Assembly: GCA_946480015.1 (NCBI GenBank) | Contig: CAMLIL010000060.1 | Location: 1 to 34,612 of the forward strand | Direction of reading: 5' to 3' | DNA length: 34,612 nucleotides | Source: an uncultured Oxalobacteraceae bacterium | GTDB taxonomy: Bacteria > Pseudomonadota > Gammaproteobacteria > Burkholderiales > Burkholderiaceae | Shown: in pieces, positions 24,152 through 32,051 of the stretch | Numbering within the stretch: position 1 is the first letter of the stretch | Layout of the letters: every line of letters begins with the position of its first letter | Program-made: the position numbers and the translations under genes | Notes under the pieces: generated by a model | Told to the model about the DNA's origin: nothing | The model's database searches: none | The model's input: the letters and a program-made list of their open reading frames with translations, nothing else

Positions 24152-26122
24152 ATGAACACACCTGCTGTACCGCGCCGCGTACCGGCCATCAAGCCGCTCG
24201 CGCTTTGCTGCGCCCTGTCCCTGGGCGCGTTCGCGCCTGCCGCTCACGCCGGTGACGCCATCCCCAGCGTCACCATCACCGGCCCGCGCTTCGAAAGCGA
24301 CCCGGCGCTGCGGCCGATCGGCGCGACCGTCATCAGCGCCGAGGAGATCCGCAACGCCGGCGCCAGCAACGTCAACGAGGCGATCCGCAAGGTCGGCGGC
24401 GTGTACGGCCGCCAGAGCCTGGACGCCTCGCCCGACTTCGGCCTGGATTTGCGCGGCTTCGGCGCCAACAGCAGCCAGAACTTCGTGGTCATGGTCGACG
24501 GCGTGCGCATGTCGGAAAATGAACTGGGCGGCTCGGTGCTGTCGACCATCCCCATCGATCTGGTCGAGCGCATCGAGATCATTCGCGGTGGCGCCAGCGT
24601 GCTGTTCGGCGAAGGCGCCACCGGCGGCGTGATCCAGGTCGTCACCAAACGCCCGGCCAGCAACAGCGCGCGCGGCAGCATCGTCGCCGAAGCCGGCCAG
24701 TTCAAGGAGCGCATGCTGAGCGCCTCGGCCGCACGGGCCTGGGATGCGTTCTCGCTCGACGCCGCCGTCACCAGGCAGAAGACCGACAACTACCGCCGTC
24801 ACAACGCCTACGACCTGAGCTCGGCCAACGTCGGCGCACAGTGGGCCTACAGCGGCGGACGGATCGGCGTGCGCGTCGAACGCGCGCTGTCGGAAAGCGA
24901 GTTTGCGGGCGCGCTGTCGATGGACCAGTTCAACGCCGATCCGCGCCGGAGCCTCAACATGCTCGACAACGGCACCCTCGAAGCCAACCGCAGCAGCGCC
25001 TTCATCGAACAGCGCGTGGGCGGCGTCGAGCTGGCCGCCGAACTGTCGCGCCGCAGCAAGCGGATGGTGTCGGACTACTATTACCCCGACCTGAGCCGCG
25101 GCGTGTACGACAGCCACCAGACCCAGTTTTCGCCGCGCATGCGCATGCTGACCCGCCTCGATGGACTCATCAACGAGCTCGTTGCCGGCATCGATCTGAC
25201 GCGCTGGGAGCGCGATGTCACCTACAGCTTCTCCCGGACCGGCGACCGCCAGAAGTCCAAGGCCGTCTACGTGCGCGACGAATTGAAGTGGAGCGCCGCC
25301 TACAATGGCCGCCTCGCCGTGGGCGCCCGCCGCGAGACGTTCGACAAGGATTCCGTCCAGCTGATGTACAGTGCGCCGGGCGAGCACGCCAGCCAGTCGC
25401 TGAATGCCTGGGAAGTGCAGGGCAGCGTGGACGTGATCCCGCAGGTAAACCTGTACGCCAAGCTGGGACGCAGCTTCCGCGTGCCCAACGCCGATGAAAA
25501 CGGCTACCGCTTCTCGCTGGGCCTGCTCAAGATCCAGACCTCGCGCGACCTCGAAGCCGGCGTCACCGCGGGCGACAGCGCGCGCAGCGTCACCGCGCGC
25601 GTGTTCCGCCATGCACTCGACAACGAGATCTTCTACGACCCCTTGCTCAACGGCGGCTATGGCGCCAACACCAACCTCGACCCGACCGAGCGCGAAGGCG
25701 TCGAGGTGGACGCGCAGACGGCCATCGCCGCCGGCTGGCACGCCAACGCCCATTACCAGCACGTCAAGGCGCGCTTCACCGAAGGCCAGTACAGCGGCCG
25801 CGAGATGGTGCTGGTGCCGAAAAACGTGTTCAGCGCGCGGCTGTCCTGGCTGCCGGGCGACGGCCAGAGCGCCGATGTCGGCGTGCAGTATGTCTCCAGC
25901 CAGCGTTACGGCAACGACTTCACCAACAGCTGCGCGACGCGGGTGCCTTCGTACCACACCTTCGACGCCCGCTATGCCCGCAAGCTCGGCGCGTGGGAGT
26001 TGGCACTGGCCGGCCTGAACCTGGCCGACAAGCGTTACTTCAGCAATGCGTTTTCGTGCGCAGGGGGCATCTACCCGAGCGACGCGCGCCAGCTGAAGCT
26101 GTCGGCCCGCTACGACTTCTAA
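24152..26122 (+). CDS. btuB: TonB-dependent cobalamin receptor, BtuB-like
   Basis: The 656-residue outer-membrane receptor has a signal peptide (LALCCALSLGAFAPAAHAG), a TonB-box-like IPSVTITG soon after cleavage, and a plug domain (about 45-160, with VVMVDGVRMSENEL and IEIIRGGASVLFGEGATGGV). The beta-barrel ends in the aromatic SARYDF typical for outer-membrane insertion. Cobalamin specificity is inferred from the cobalamin riboswitch upstream and btuF four bases downstream. No clear ribosome site precedes the ATG at 24152; the leader RNA may control initiation. The inner-membrane permease and ATPase (btuCD) are not in the window. Confidence 0.93.
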   Translation: MNTPAVPRRVPAIKPLALCCALSLGAFAPAAHAGDAIPSVTITGPRFESDPALRPIGATVISAEEIRNAGASNVNEAIRKVGGVYGRQSLDASPDFGLDLRGFGANSSQNFVVMVDGVRMSENELGGSVLSTIPIDLVERIEIIRGGASVLFGEGATGGVIQVVTKRPASNSARGSIVAEAGQFKERMLSASAARAWDAFSLDAAVTRQKTDNYRRHNAYDLSSANVGAQWAYSGGRIGVRVERALSESEFAGALSMDQFNADPRRSLNMLDNGTLEANRSSAFIEQRVGGVELAAELSRRSKRMVSDYYYPDLSRGVYDSHQTQFSPRMRMLTRLDGLINELVAGIDLTRWERDVTYSFSRTGDRQKSKAVYVRDELKWSAAYNGRLAVGARRETFDKDSVQLMYSAPGEHASQSLNAWEVQGSVDVIPQVNLYAKLGRSFRVPNADENGYRFSLGLLKIQTSRDLEAGVTAGDSARSVTARVFRHALDNEIFYDPLLNGGYGANTNLDPTEREGVEVDAQTAIAAGWHANAHYQHVKARFTEGQYSGREMVLVPKNVFSARLSWLPGDGQSADVGVQYVSSQRYGNDFTNSCATRVPSYHTFDARYARKLGAWELALAGLNLADKRYFSNAFSCAGGIYPSDARQLKLSARYDF

Positions 26123-26126
26123 GGCC

Positions 26127-27014
26127 ATGGCAGGCACGCTGCAGCGTTGTTGCGCGGCCTTGCTGGCCCTGGCCAGCGGCGCGGCGCTGGCCGCCGTTAC
26201 CGTCGTCGACGACAGCGGCCAGCGCGTCAGCATGGCCCATCCGGCCCGGCGCGTGGTGGCGCTGTCGCCACACGCGACCGAACTGCTGTTTGCGGCCGGC
26301 GCCGGTGCGCGCGTGGTGGGCGTGGTCAAGTACAGCGACTTTCCCGCCGCCGCCACCGCGCTTGCCCAGGTGGGCGACAGCAACCAGATCGATATCGAGC
26401 GTGTGCTGTCGCTGCAACCGGACCTGCTGGTGGTCTGGCAAAGCGGCAATACCGCGCGCCAGCTGGAGCAGTTGCGCCAGCTCGGCATCCCCATGTATTA
26501 CAGCGAACCGCAGCAGCTCGACCAGATCGCCACCGATATCGGCAAGCTGGGCCAGCTGCTCGGCACCGAGGCGGCCGCCGGCAAGGCCGCGGCCGGCTTT
26601 CGCGCCCGCATCGCGGACCTGCGCCTGCGCTACGCGGCGCGCGCCCCGGTCCGGGTGTTTTACCAGATCTGGGAAAAGCCCCTGTTCACCCTGGGCGGAC
26701 GGCAGATCGTCAACGACGTCATCGGCCTGTGCGGCGGCGTTAATGTATTTGCAGCATCCAACGTCAAGGCACCGCAGGTGTCGATCGAGGCGGTACTGGC
26801 GCACAATCCCGAAGTGGTGGTCGGCGGCGAGCGCCACGACCCGGCCGAGCTTGGCGTGGCGATGTGGAAACCCTACAGGGGTTTGCTGGCGCAGCAGCGT
26901 GACAATCTGTTCACCCTGCACGGCGACTTGCTGGCCCGGCCGGGGCCACGCATGGCCGAGGGAGCGGCCGAGCTGTGCGAAAAGCTGGAACGGGCACGTC
27001 AACGCCGTCCGTGA
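26127..27014 (+). CDS. btuF: Cobalamin-binding periplasmic protein BtuF
   Basis: The 295-residue ABC-transporter solute-binding protein (helical-backbone type) has a signal peptide (CCAALLALASGAALA). The N-terminal lobe includes RRVVALSPHATELLFAAGAG, a family signature, and GVVKYSDFP. The long linking helix follows (about 125-160), then a C-terminal lobe with FYQIWEKPLFTLGG and VVVGGERHD. It captures cobalamin delivered by BtuB and passes it to BtuCD. It lies four bases after btuB, so it is in the same riboswitch-controlled operon. The two early cysteines (CC) are too early for a lipobox. Confidence 0.92.
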   Translation: MAGTLQRCCAALLALASGAALAAVTVVDDSGQRVSMAHPARRVVALSPHATELLFAAGAGARVVGVVKYSDFPAAATALAQVGDSNQIDIERVLSLQPDLLVVWQSGNTARQLEQLRQLGIPMYYSEPQQLDQIATDIGKLGQLLGTEAAAGKAAAGFRARIADLRLRYAARAPVRVFYQIWEKPLFTLGGRQIVNDVIGLCGGVNVFAASNVKAPQVSIEAVLAHNPEVVVGGERHDPAELGVAMWKPYRGLLAQQRDNLFTLHGDLLARPGPRMAEGAAELCEKLERARQRRP

Positions 27015-27049
27015 GCTTGCGTTAAAGAGGTAAGCAATTGCAAAATACG

Positions 27050-27067
27050 GCCCGGCAACCGGGCTTT
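27050..27067 (+). terminator. Weak terminator hairpin after btuF
   Basis: GCCCGG (27050-27055) and CCGGGC (27059-27064) pair around CAA, followed by only three T residues. It lies between btuF and dsbA and may end the btuBF transcript. Confidence 0.4.
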
Positions 27068-27125
27068 CCGCGAAAAAAGTGGTAATCTCGCGATCGTTCG
27101 CTCAACTCATTCAAGAAGGATATTT

Positions 27126-27815
27126 ATGCGTTCTCTGCGTTTTGTTCTCGCCGCTGCCGGCCTGATCGCCAGCACCGCGTTCGCCTCGCCGGTCGCCCCG
27201 CAAAATGGCGCCGAATACATGACGCTGGACACGCCGCAGCCGGTCCAGGCGGTGGGCAAGAAGATCGAAGTGATCGAATTTTTCATGTTCCACTGCCCGC
27301 ATTGCAACGCGTTGGAACCAACCCTGGCCGACTGGGTCAAACGGCAGGGTGACAACATCAACTTCAAGCGGATGCATTTACCGTACTCCGGTGCCAACGA
27401 TCCGGAAGCGCATCTGTTCCTCACGCTTGAAGCGATGGGCAAGGCCGAGGAGTACACGCCGAAGGTCTTCCGTGCCTTCCACGTCGAGCACCTGCGCCTG
27501 AACAGGGACGAGGCCATCATCGACTGGGCGGCCAAGAACGGCCTGGACAAGGCCAAGTTCCTGGACACCTGGAATTCCTTCGGTGTACTGACTAAACTGA
27601 AACGCGTGCCGGCCATTACCGCCGCCTACAAGGTCGATGGCGTACCGACGATCATCGTCGATGGCCGTTTCCTGACCTCGCCGTCGCTCGTGTCGGCGGC
27701 GAACAGGAACGTGCCGGAAGCGCAAATTCTGACCGGAACCACCCAGGTGCTCGATGCCCTGGTGGCCCAGGCCAAAAAAGACAAGGGCGTTGCGCCAGCA
27801 AAGACCGGAAAATGA
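27126..27815 (+). CDS. dsbA: Thiol:disulfide interchange protein DsbA
   Basis: The 229-residue periplasmic oxidoreductase introduces disulfide bonds into exported proteins. It has a signal peptide (VLAAAGLIASTAFA), active site C57-P-H-C60 in FFMFHCPHC, and the cis-Pro loop GVPT near residue 178. The intervening helical insert fits the DsbA fold. The Ala/Lys tail (GVAPAKTGK) is likely unstructured. AAGAAGGATATTT precedes the ATG at 27126. The stop overlaps the start of the next gene as ATGA. The secreted Cys-rich protein at 17.3-18.2 kb is a conceivable client, which is inference. Confidence 0.95.
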   Translation: MRSLRFVLAAAGLIASTAFASPVAPQNGAEYMTLDTPQPVQAVGKKIEVIEFFMFHCPHCNALEPTLADWVKRQGDNINFKRMHLPYSGANDPEAHLFLTLEAMGKAEEYTPKVFRAFHVEHLRLNRDEAIIDWAAKNGLDKAKFLDTWNSFGVLTKLKRVPAITAAYKVDGVPTIIVDGRFLTSPSLVSAANRNVPEAQILTGTTQVLDALVAQAKKDKGVAPAKTGK

Positions 27816-28129
27816 GCGATGTAGAGAAAAAGATCCTCAAGATTTACGACGGCTCCCGGCCGAACGAGGAGGATCTGTTCGAAACCAGCCAGGTCAACCA
27901 GCTGGCGTGGACGCTGGTGGTGGTCCTGGCGGGCGTGGTGCTGTGGCTTGCCATTGCGCTCGTCAACGCTGAGAACCAGCGCTATGCCCTGGTGACCAAT
28001 AAATGTGCCGATCCCGTCTTCAAAGGCGAAATCGACAAGAAGTGCCTGGAACTGGTGCGCTCGCGCGATCACTGGTGGGAACACTTGTGGTACGGCGCTA
28101 CCCATTTGTGGCCTGAGCCGGCCAAGTAA
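27812..28129 (+). CDS. Single-span membrane protein coupled to dsbA
   Basis: The protein has 105 residues. A cytoplasmic N terminus of about 30 residues is acidic and charged (RPNEEDLFETSQVNQ). One transmembrane helix (about 31-50: LAWTLVVVLAGVVLWLAIAL) is followed by a periplasmic C-terminal part with two cysteines (NKCADPVFKGEIDKKCLEL) and a W/H-rich end. The start overlaps the dsbA stop (ATGA). The pair of cysteines would be periplasmic, so it could be a DsbA substrate or partner. I do not recognise a family. It converges on the rstB-like gene, 13 bases apart. Confidence 0.78.
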   Translation: MSDVEKKILKIYDGSRPNEEDLFETSQVNQLAWTLVVVLAGVVLWLAIALVNAENQRYALVTNKCADPVFKGEIDKKCLELVRSRDHWWEHLWYGATHLWPEPAK

Positions 28130-28142
28130 AGTTCCGCGTGCG

Positions 28143-29432
28143 CTAGATCGGCAACACCATCGTCATGCTCGCGCCGCCCAGTGGCGAGCTGCCGATCCGG
28201 ATGGTTCCACCGTGTAGCGTCACGGCCTTTTGCGCAATCGACAGGCCCAGCCCGAAGCCGCCGCTGGCGCGGTCGCGGCTGCGGTCGAGCCGATAGAAGG
28301 GCTCGAAAATCCGCTCCCGCTCGGCTTCGGGAATCCCGGGGCCATCATCTTCCACGCTGATTTCTATGCGGTCTGCCCGGCGCAGCGCCTTCACCGCGAT
28401 GCGCTGGTCCGCATACTTCGCGGCATTGCGCAGCAAATTGTCGAACGCGCGCAGCACCAGGCGCTGGTCGCCGGTAAAGCTGCCCAGCGCGCCAAGCTGC
28501 AGATCGACCTGCCGGTCCAGGCCGGCGACGCATTCGCGCAGCGCCGCCGCCAGGTCGAAGGGCGCCAGGCTGAGCGCTTGCGCACTGTCGAGCCGGATCA
28601 TTCCCAATAGCTCATTGACCAGCGTATTGAGCTCGGCCACATCGCCTTCCATGGCGGCGATGCGGGTTTCCAGCGCCGGATCGTCGACCTTGTCGCGCAG
28701 CAGCTCCAGTGCGAATTCCAGGCGCGCAATCGGCGTGCGCAGTTCGTGCGAGACCGAATGCATCAGGTTTTTCTGGCTATCGATCAAGCCTGCGATGCGC
28801 CCGGCCATGTCGTTCATGCGCTCGGCCAGCGGGTAGATGCTGGCGCCGGGCCTGAGCCGCGCGCGCGCTTCCAGCTTTCCTTCGCCGACCTGGCGCGCCA
28901 CCTCGGACAACTGCTGCAAGCCTTTCCAGTGCGAGCACGACCACCAGCCGATGGGAATGAGCAAGGCCAGCGCCACGATCACGAAGCGCACGGCTTCGAT
29001 GCGCACGGCCAGGCCGACGTCGAGCGGCAGGTCGCGCGCCACGATGGCTTCGCTGTCGCTGCCGATGTAGCTGTTGCCGGTACGGTCCACCCGCCGGTAA
29101 AACGCCTTGTTGCGCGCGTCGATGACGACCTCGCCCCGTTCCAGCGCGGCGCGCTGTCCGGCCGGTACGGCGGCCAGCGCCCGGTCCAGGCCGATCAACT
29201 CCAGCCGCACCTTGGATACTTCGCGCACCTTGTTCAGGCGCGCCAGCCACTCGTCGGTGGGGGCCTGGTCGACGTATTGTTCCAGCAGAAAAATCTGCGC
29301 GGCGGCCTGGCGCCGGGCGATATCGTCCAGCGGGTCGCCGAACAGGCGGCTGACGGACCAGTAGATCAGCAAGGTCGCCACCGTGATCGACAGCATGATC
29401 AGGACGGCGAAGCGGAGGAAGAGGCGATTCAT
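28143..29432 (-). CDS. RstB-like sensor histidine kinase
   Basis: This is a 429-residue inner-membrane kinase. TM1 is at about 7-28, a periplasmic sensor of about 110 residues (29-140) follows, TM2 is at about 147-165, and HAMP is at about 166-220. The HisKA domain carries phospho-acceptor H229 (MHSVSHELRTPIARLE). The HATPase has the N box (DNLLRNAAKYA), G1 (DDGPGIP) and G2 (GGFGLGLSIA), all intact. Layout and sequence resemble E. coli RstB. Starts at 29432 (MNRLFLRF) or three codons upstream at 29441 are possible; the shared ATTGTATAAGA element ends at 29440-29450, so the mRNA leader is very short or absent. The likely partner regulator is at 33549-34235, not adjacent as usual, but both share promoter motifs. 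The periplasmic signal is unknown. Confidence 0.9.
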   Translation of the reverse strand: MNRLFLRFAVLIMLSITVATLLIYWSVSRLFGDPLDDIARRQAAAQIFLLEQYVDQAPTDEWLARLNKVREVSKVRLELIGLDRALAAVPAGQRAALERGEVVIDARNKAFYRRVDRTGNSYIGSDSEAIVARDLPLDVGLAVRIEAVRFVIVALALLIPIGWWSCSHWKGLQQLSEVARQVGEGKLEARARLRPGASIYPLAERMNDMAGRIAGLIDSQKNLMHSVSHELRTPIARLEFALELLRDKVDDPALETRIAAMEGDVAELNTLVNELLGMIRLDSAQALSLAPFDLAAALRECVAGLDRQVDLQLGALGSFTGDQRLVLRAFDNLLRNAAKYADQRIAVKALRRADRIEISVEDDGPGIPEAERERIFEPFYRLDRSRDRASGGFGLGLSIAQKAVTLHGGTIRIGSSPLGGASMTMVLPI

Positions 29433-29439
29433 CTTGCCC

Positions 29440-29450
29440 ATTGTATAAGA
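29440..29450 (-). promoter_or_regulatory. Promoter element shared by rstB-like and rstA-like genes (copy 1)
   Basis: On the minus strand TCTTATACAAT stands just before the kinase start, and the identical 11-mer occurs before the rstA-like gene (34256-34266). TATACA is a plausible -10. The very short distance to the ATG suggests a leaderless or nearly leaderless mRNA. Confidence 0.5.
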
Positions 29451-29470
29451 CCATTGCCCCGGCCGCGACA

Positions 29471-29490
29471 TTACAAATTCACGACAATTG
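29471..29490. promoter_or_regulatory. Bipartite site TTACA-N7-GACAATTG (copy 1)
   Basis: A second copy with identical half-sites is at 34311-34330 before the rstA-like gene; 16 of 20 bases agree. Two TGTC/TGTAA half-sites in direct orientation on the minus strand suit an OmpR-family regulator. The site lies between the divergent kinase and lipoprotein genes and could serve both. Confidence 0.55.
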
Positions 29491-29538
29491 GCCGACAGTC
29501 GCAGGGGGACTGGCGCGCCCCGCCTGGCTAAGATGGCG

Positions 29539-29591
29539 GCATCGGGTTTTTCCGTTTGCCCGCCGATGCGAGCGTATCGCGGGCTTTTTTT
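29539..29591 (+). promoter_or_regulatory. Attenuator-like leader: alternative hairpin and terminator
   Basis: A terminator stem GCCCGCCGAT/ATCGCGGGC (29558-29567 with 29576-29584) is followed by seven T residues and ends only 17 bases before the ATG of the lipoprotein gene. GCATCGG (29539-29545) can instead pair with CCGATGC (29563-29569), which includes part of the terminator stem, so the two are mutually exclusive. Transcription attenuation of the following gene is inferred. No known riboswitch class is recognised. Confidence 0.5.
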
Positions 29592-29608
29592 ATTCTGAAG
29601 GATGGATC

Positions 29609-30451
29609 ATGCAGCGAGCAAGAGGACTGACGTGGGCACTGCCATTGGCCAGTGTATTGTTCCTGGCAGGATGCGGCGGCGAAGGCGGCGATCCGGGCCC
29701 CGATCGCCAGGCCGGCAACAGCATCGCCGTCGGCGAACCCAATCCCGGCGGCGCCATCGACACCAGCAAGTTTGTCGCCCAGGCCCAGGACCCCGTCTGT
29801 GCCGACGTCCGCAACCGCCTCTTCGTGATCGATCAGCAATACGTGTTCTGGGACCGCGCCGGCAATTGCGCCGACGCCGCCTATTCCTACCGTCTGTACG
29901 GCAACACCACCGAGAAACTGCTTTGCTCGCAGGAAGACAGCATCGCCGGTCCGCGCAGCGCGTGCAGCGACGACGCTGCCAAGACCCTGTTCGACATCAT
30001 CGTCAAGCATCCGGATGCCAGCGACCTGGGTCTGGGCAGTGGCCACAAGGTGGAAAAGGTCAACTTTACCGTGCTCAACCCGCCGTTCGTCCAGATCGAC
30101 CGGCGCTTCTCGTCCGGCATTTCGACCAGCAGGAACGTGGTGATCAAGGATGCCGGCAGCTGGAATGCGCTGTGGCGTGAACATGCCCCCGAAGAACCCG
30201 TACCGGCAATCGACTTCAGCACGACGATGGTACTGGGCGTATTCATGGGCACCCAGCCGGGCGGCTGCTACGCCACCGATATCACCGGCGTGACGCACAA
30301 GGACGGCAAGCTGATCGTCGCCAGGACCGATTCCGGCCCCAATATCCTGGAGCTGTGCACCATGGTGATCACCACGCCGGGCCAGCTGGTGCGCACGGCG
30401 CGCAGCGATGAACCCGTCGAGTTTGTGACGATAGCGAAGAAGCCGCAGTAA
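29609..30451 (+). CDS. Lipoprotein with PrcB-like C-terminal domain
   Basis: The 280-residue protein has a lipobox L19-A-G-C22 after a hydrophobic signal, so it is anchored by lipidated C22 in the cell envelope. A Gly/Pro-rich linker follows. The middle domain (about 50-150) has four cysteines (DPVCADVRN, GNCADAAYSY, LLCSQED, SACSDD), a likely disulfide set. The C-terminal domain (about 170-275) reads NVVIKDAGSWNALWREHAPE, MVLGVFMGTQPGGCYATDI and FVTIA. This fits the PrcB C-terminal fold, known from protease-stabilising proteins. Start 29609 has GAAGGATGG upstream. Its leader holds an attenuator-like structure. Possible partner of an envelope protease; inference only. Confidence 0.82.
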   Translation: MQRARGLTWALPLASVLFLAGCGGEGGDPGPDRQAGNSIAVGEPNPGGAIDTSKFVAQAQDPVCADVRNRLFVIDQQYVFWDRAGNCADAAYSYRLYGNTTEKLLCSQEDSIAGPRSACSDDAAKTLFDIIVKHPDASDLGLGSGHKVEKVNFTVLNPPFVQIDRRFSSGISTSRNVVIKDAGSWNALWREHAPEEPVPAIDFSTTMVLGVFMGTQPGGCYATDITGVTHKDGKLIVARTDSGPNILELCTMVITTPGQLVRTARSDEPVEFVTIAKKPQ

Positions 30452-30510
30452 GGCAGTGTCGCACGGCAAGCCGTAGAATGGCGGTCCGTGCCCACTTCCG
30501 CCCCCCAGAC

Positions 30511-31356
30511 ATGAACAAGCTTTTTGCCCTCGCCCTGTGCGGCGCCTGCAGCGGCGCCGCTGCCCAGACGCCGGCGTCCAATCTGATGCCGGACGGCAGC
30601 CATGACATGTATGTCGGGCTGGGGGCGATCGCGCAGCCGCGTTTCGAGGGCGCGGACGCGCGCCGCACGCGCGCCTTGCCGCTGTTGCAGTTTGAGTTCA
30701 GCAACGGTCTGTTCGTTTCCGGCATGAGTGCCGGCTGGCACCTGTCGCAGCGGCCGGGACTGGAATTCGGCCCCTTGCTGGCCGTGCAGCCGCGCCGCGA
30801 CGAGGGTGGCATGGGCGGCGCCGTGGGCGGTACCTCGCCCGACAACTCCTACCTGGCCGCCCCGCCCATGGGAGTCACGGCCGTCGGCAGCAACCGGCTG
30901 GCGGGCATGCAGGTCATCAAGGCGCACTTGCAGGGCGGGGCCTTTCTCAATTATGAGTTCGCCCGCGGCCTGCGCCTGACCAATAGTGTGCTGTATGGCG
31001 CCGGCGGCAACGGTGTGGCCTGGGAACTGGGCGTGCAGCGCGTGGCCGCCGATTTTGCCAGCCACCACCGGCTCTCGGTCTCGCTCGGCGCCACCGTCGT
31101 CAACCGGGCCTGGAACCAGGCTTTTTTCGGGGTGGGCGAGAGCGACCACCTGGTCTCGGGCAACCCGCGCTATGCACCGGGCGGCGGCGTCAAGGACGTG
31201 TTCGTCGGAGCGCGCTGGAACTGGGCCTTGTCGCCCGCCTGGATGCTCACCACTGGCGCGCGCGTGGCGCGCCTGTCGGGCGACGCGCGGCGCAGCCCGC
31301 TGGCCGAACGTCCCACCCAAACCTCGATTTCCACCGGCCTGGCTTACCGCTTCTGA
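30511..31356 (+). CDS. MipA/OmpV family outer-membrane protein
   Basis: The 281-residue protein has a signal peptide (LFALALCGACSGAAA). Then comes the start MYVGLGAIAQPRFEGAD, characteristic of MipA/OmpV proteins (Y-x-G-x-G, then P-x-Y/F-E-G). Alternating beta strands follow, and the C terminus is GLAYRF, with a terminal Phe for barrel insertion. MipA in E. coli scaffolds MltA and PBP1b; others are porin-like. ATG 30511 is preferred since the signal peptide begins there. It is two bases before the next gene and likely co-transcribed with it and perhaps with the lipoprotein gene upstream. Confidence 0.9.
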   Translation: MNKLFALALCGACSGAAAQTPASNLMPDGSHDMYVGLGAIAQPRFEGADARRTRALPLLQFEFSNGLFVSGMSAGWHLSQRPGLEFGPLLAVQPRRDEGGMGGAVGGTSPDNSYLAAPPMGVTAVGSNRLAGMQVIKAHLQGGAFLNYEFARGLRLTNSVLYGAGGNGVAWELGVQRVAADFASHHRLSVSLGATVVNRAWNQAFFGVGESDHLVSGNPRYAPGGGVKDVFVGARWNWALSPAWMLTTGARVARLSGDARRSPLAERPTQTSISTGLAYRF

Positions 31357-31358
31357 TC

Positions 31359-32051
31359 ATGAGACTCGCGCGCCCCTTCCTTGCGTTCTGCGTTGTGCTG
31401 CTGACGGCAGCGGGCGCCGCTGCGCAGGCGCGCGACGGCGCTTGGGTCAGCTATCGCGATGCCTACCGCGCCATGGTGGTGTTCGACAAGTATGGCAAGC
31501 CGAAGAATCTGATCCAGAGCCATTTGCAGGTCGTGCCGAGGGAAAAGGGCGTGACGCTCGACGGCATACAGCTGACCCTGCAAGGCAAGGCCAACGAACT
31601 GAGTCTGCCGCTGGATGGGGCAGGGCGCGCCGTGTTTCCGCTGCTCAAGGCGGCCTATGACGACAACGCCAGTCTGGTGCTCAACCGCAAGCCTGGCGAC
31701 TACAGCTTCCGCCGCCGCGTCTCGATCGCCATCCGGCCCGACGGGGTGTACGACAGCGCCGACCTGCGCGCCGCCTGCGAGCAGGTGCTGGAATTCGAAC
31801 GTGATGCCGGGACCGGCGCGGCGGGGCGCCGCTGTGTCGGGGTGCGCTTCGCCTTTGCGCGCGGGCAGGGCGAGCCGGGGCTGCGGCTGCGCCAGGCGGA
31901 CGGCGTACTCAAGCCGCTGGCGGCGCTGGACGGGGCCGCCTTTCCGGGCGACCCCAACGACAATTACAGGGTGGTGAATCTGCGATTCGGCGACGCCGGC
32001 CAGGTGCTGACCCATGCCGTGCCGGTCGCCATTGCGGCGCTGATCGAATAA
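31359..32051 (+). CDS. Exported protein of unknown function
   Basis: The 230-residue protein has a signal peptide (LAFCVVLLTAAGAAAQA). The mature domain contains repeated short beta strands (KNLIQSHLQVVPREKGVTLD, SLVLNRKPGDYSFRRRVSIA) and two cysteines (LRAACEQVLEF, GRRCVGVRF). I recognise no motif or family with confidence; periplasmic location is likely. It starts two bases after mipA (ATCATG), so it is in the same operon. It may work with MipA at the envelope. Its TAA stop is directly adjacent to the convergent DyP peroxidase stop (TAATTA). Confidence 0.75.
   Translation: MRLARPFLAFCVVLLTAAGAAAQARDGAWVSYRDAYRAMVVFDKYGKPKNLIQSHLQVVPREKGVTLDGIQLTLQGKANELSLPLDGAGRAVFPLLKAAYDDNASLVLNRKPGDYSFRRRVSIAIRPDGVYDSADLRAACEQVLEFERDAGTGAAGRRCVGVRFAFARGQGEPGLRLRQADGVLKPLAALDGAAFPGDPNDNYRVVNLRFGDAGQVLTHAVPVAIAALIE

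Noticed and set aside
24134..26494. Long minus-strand frame opposite btuB
   Set aside because: It is the antisense of btuB, rich in Ala, Gly and Arg in the way of GC-rich shadows and without any domain.
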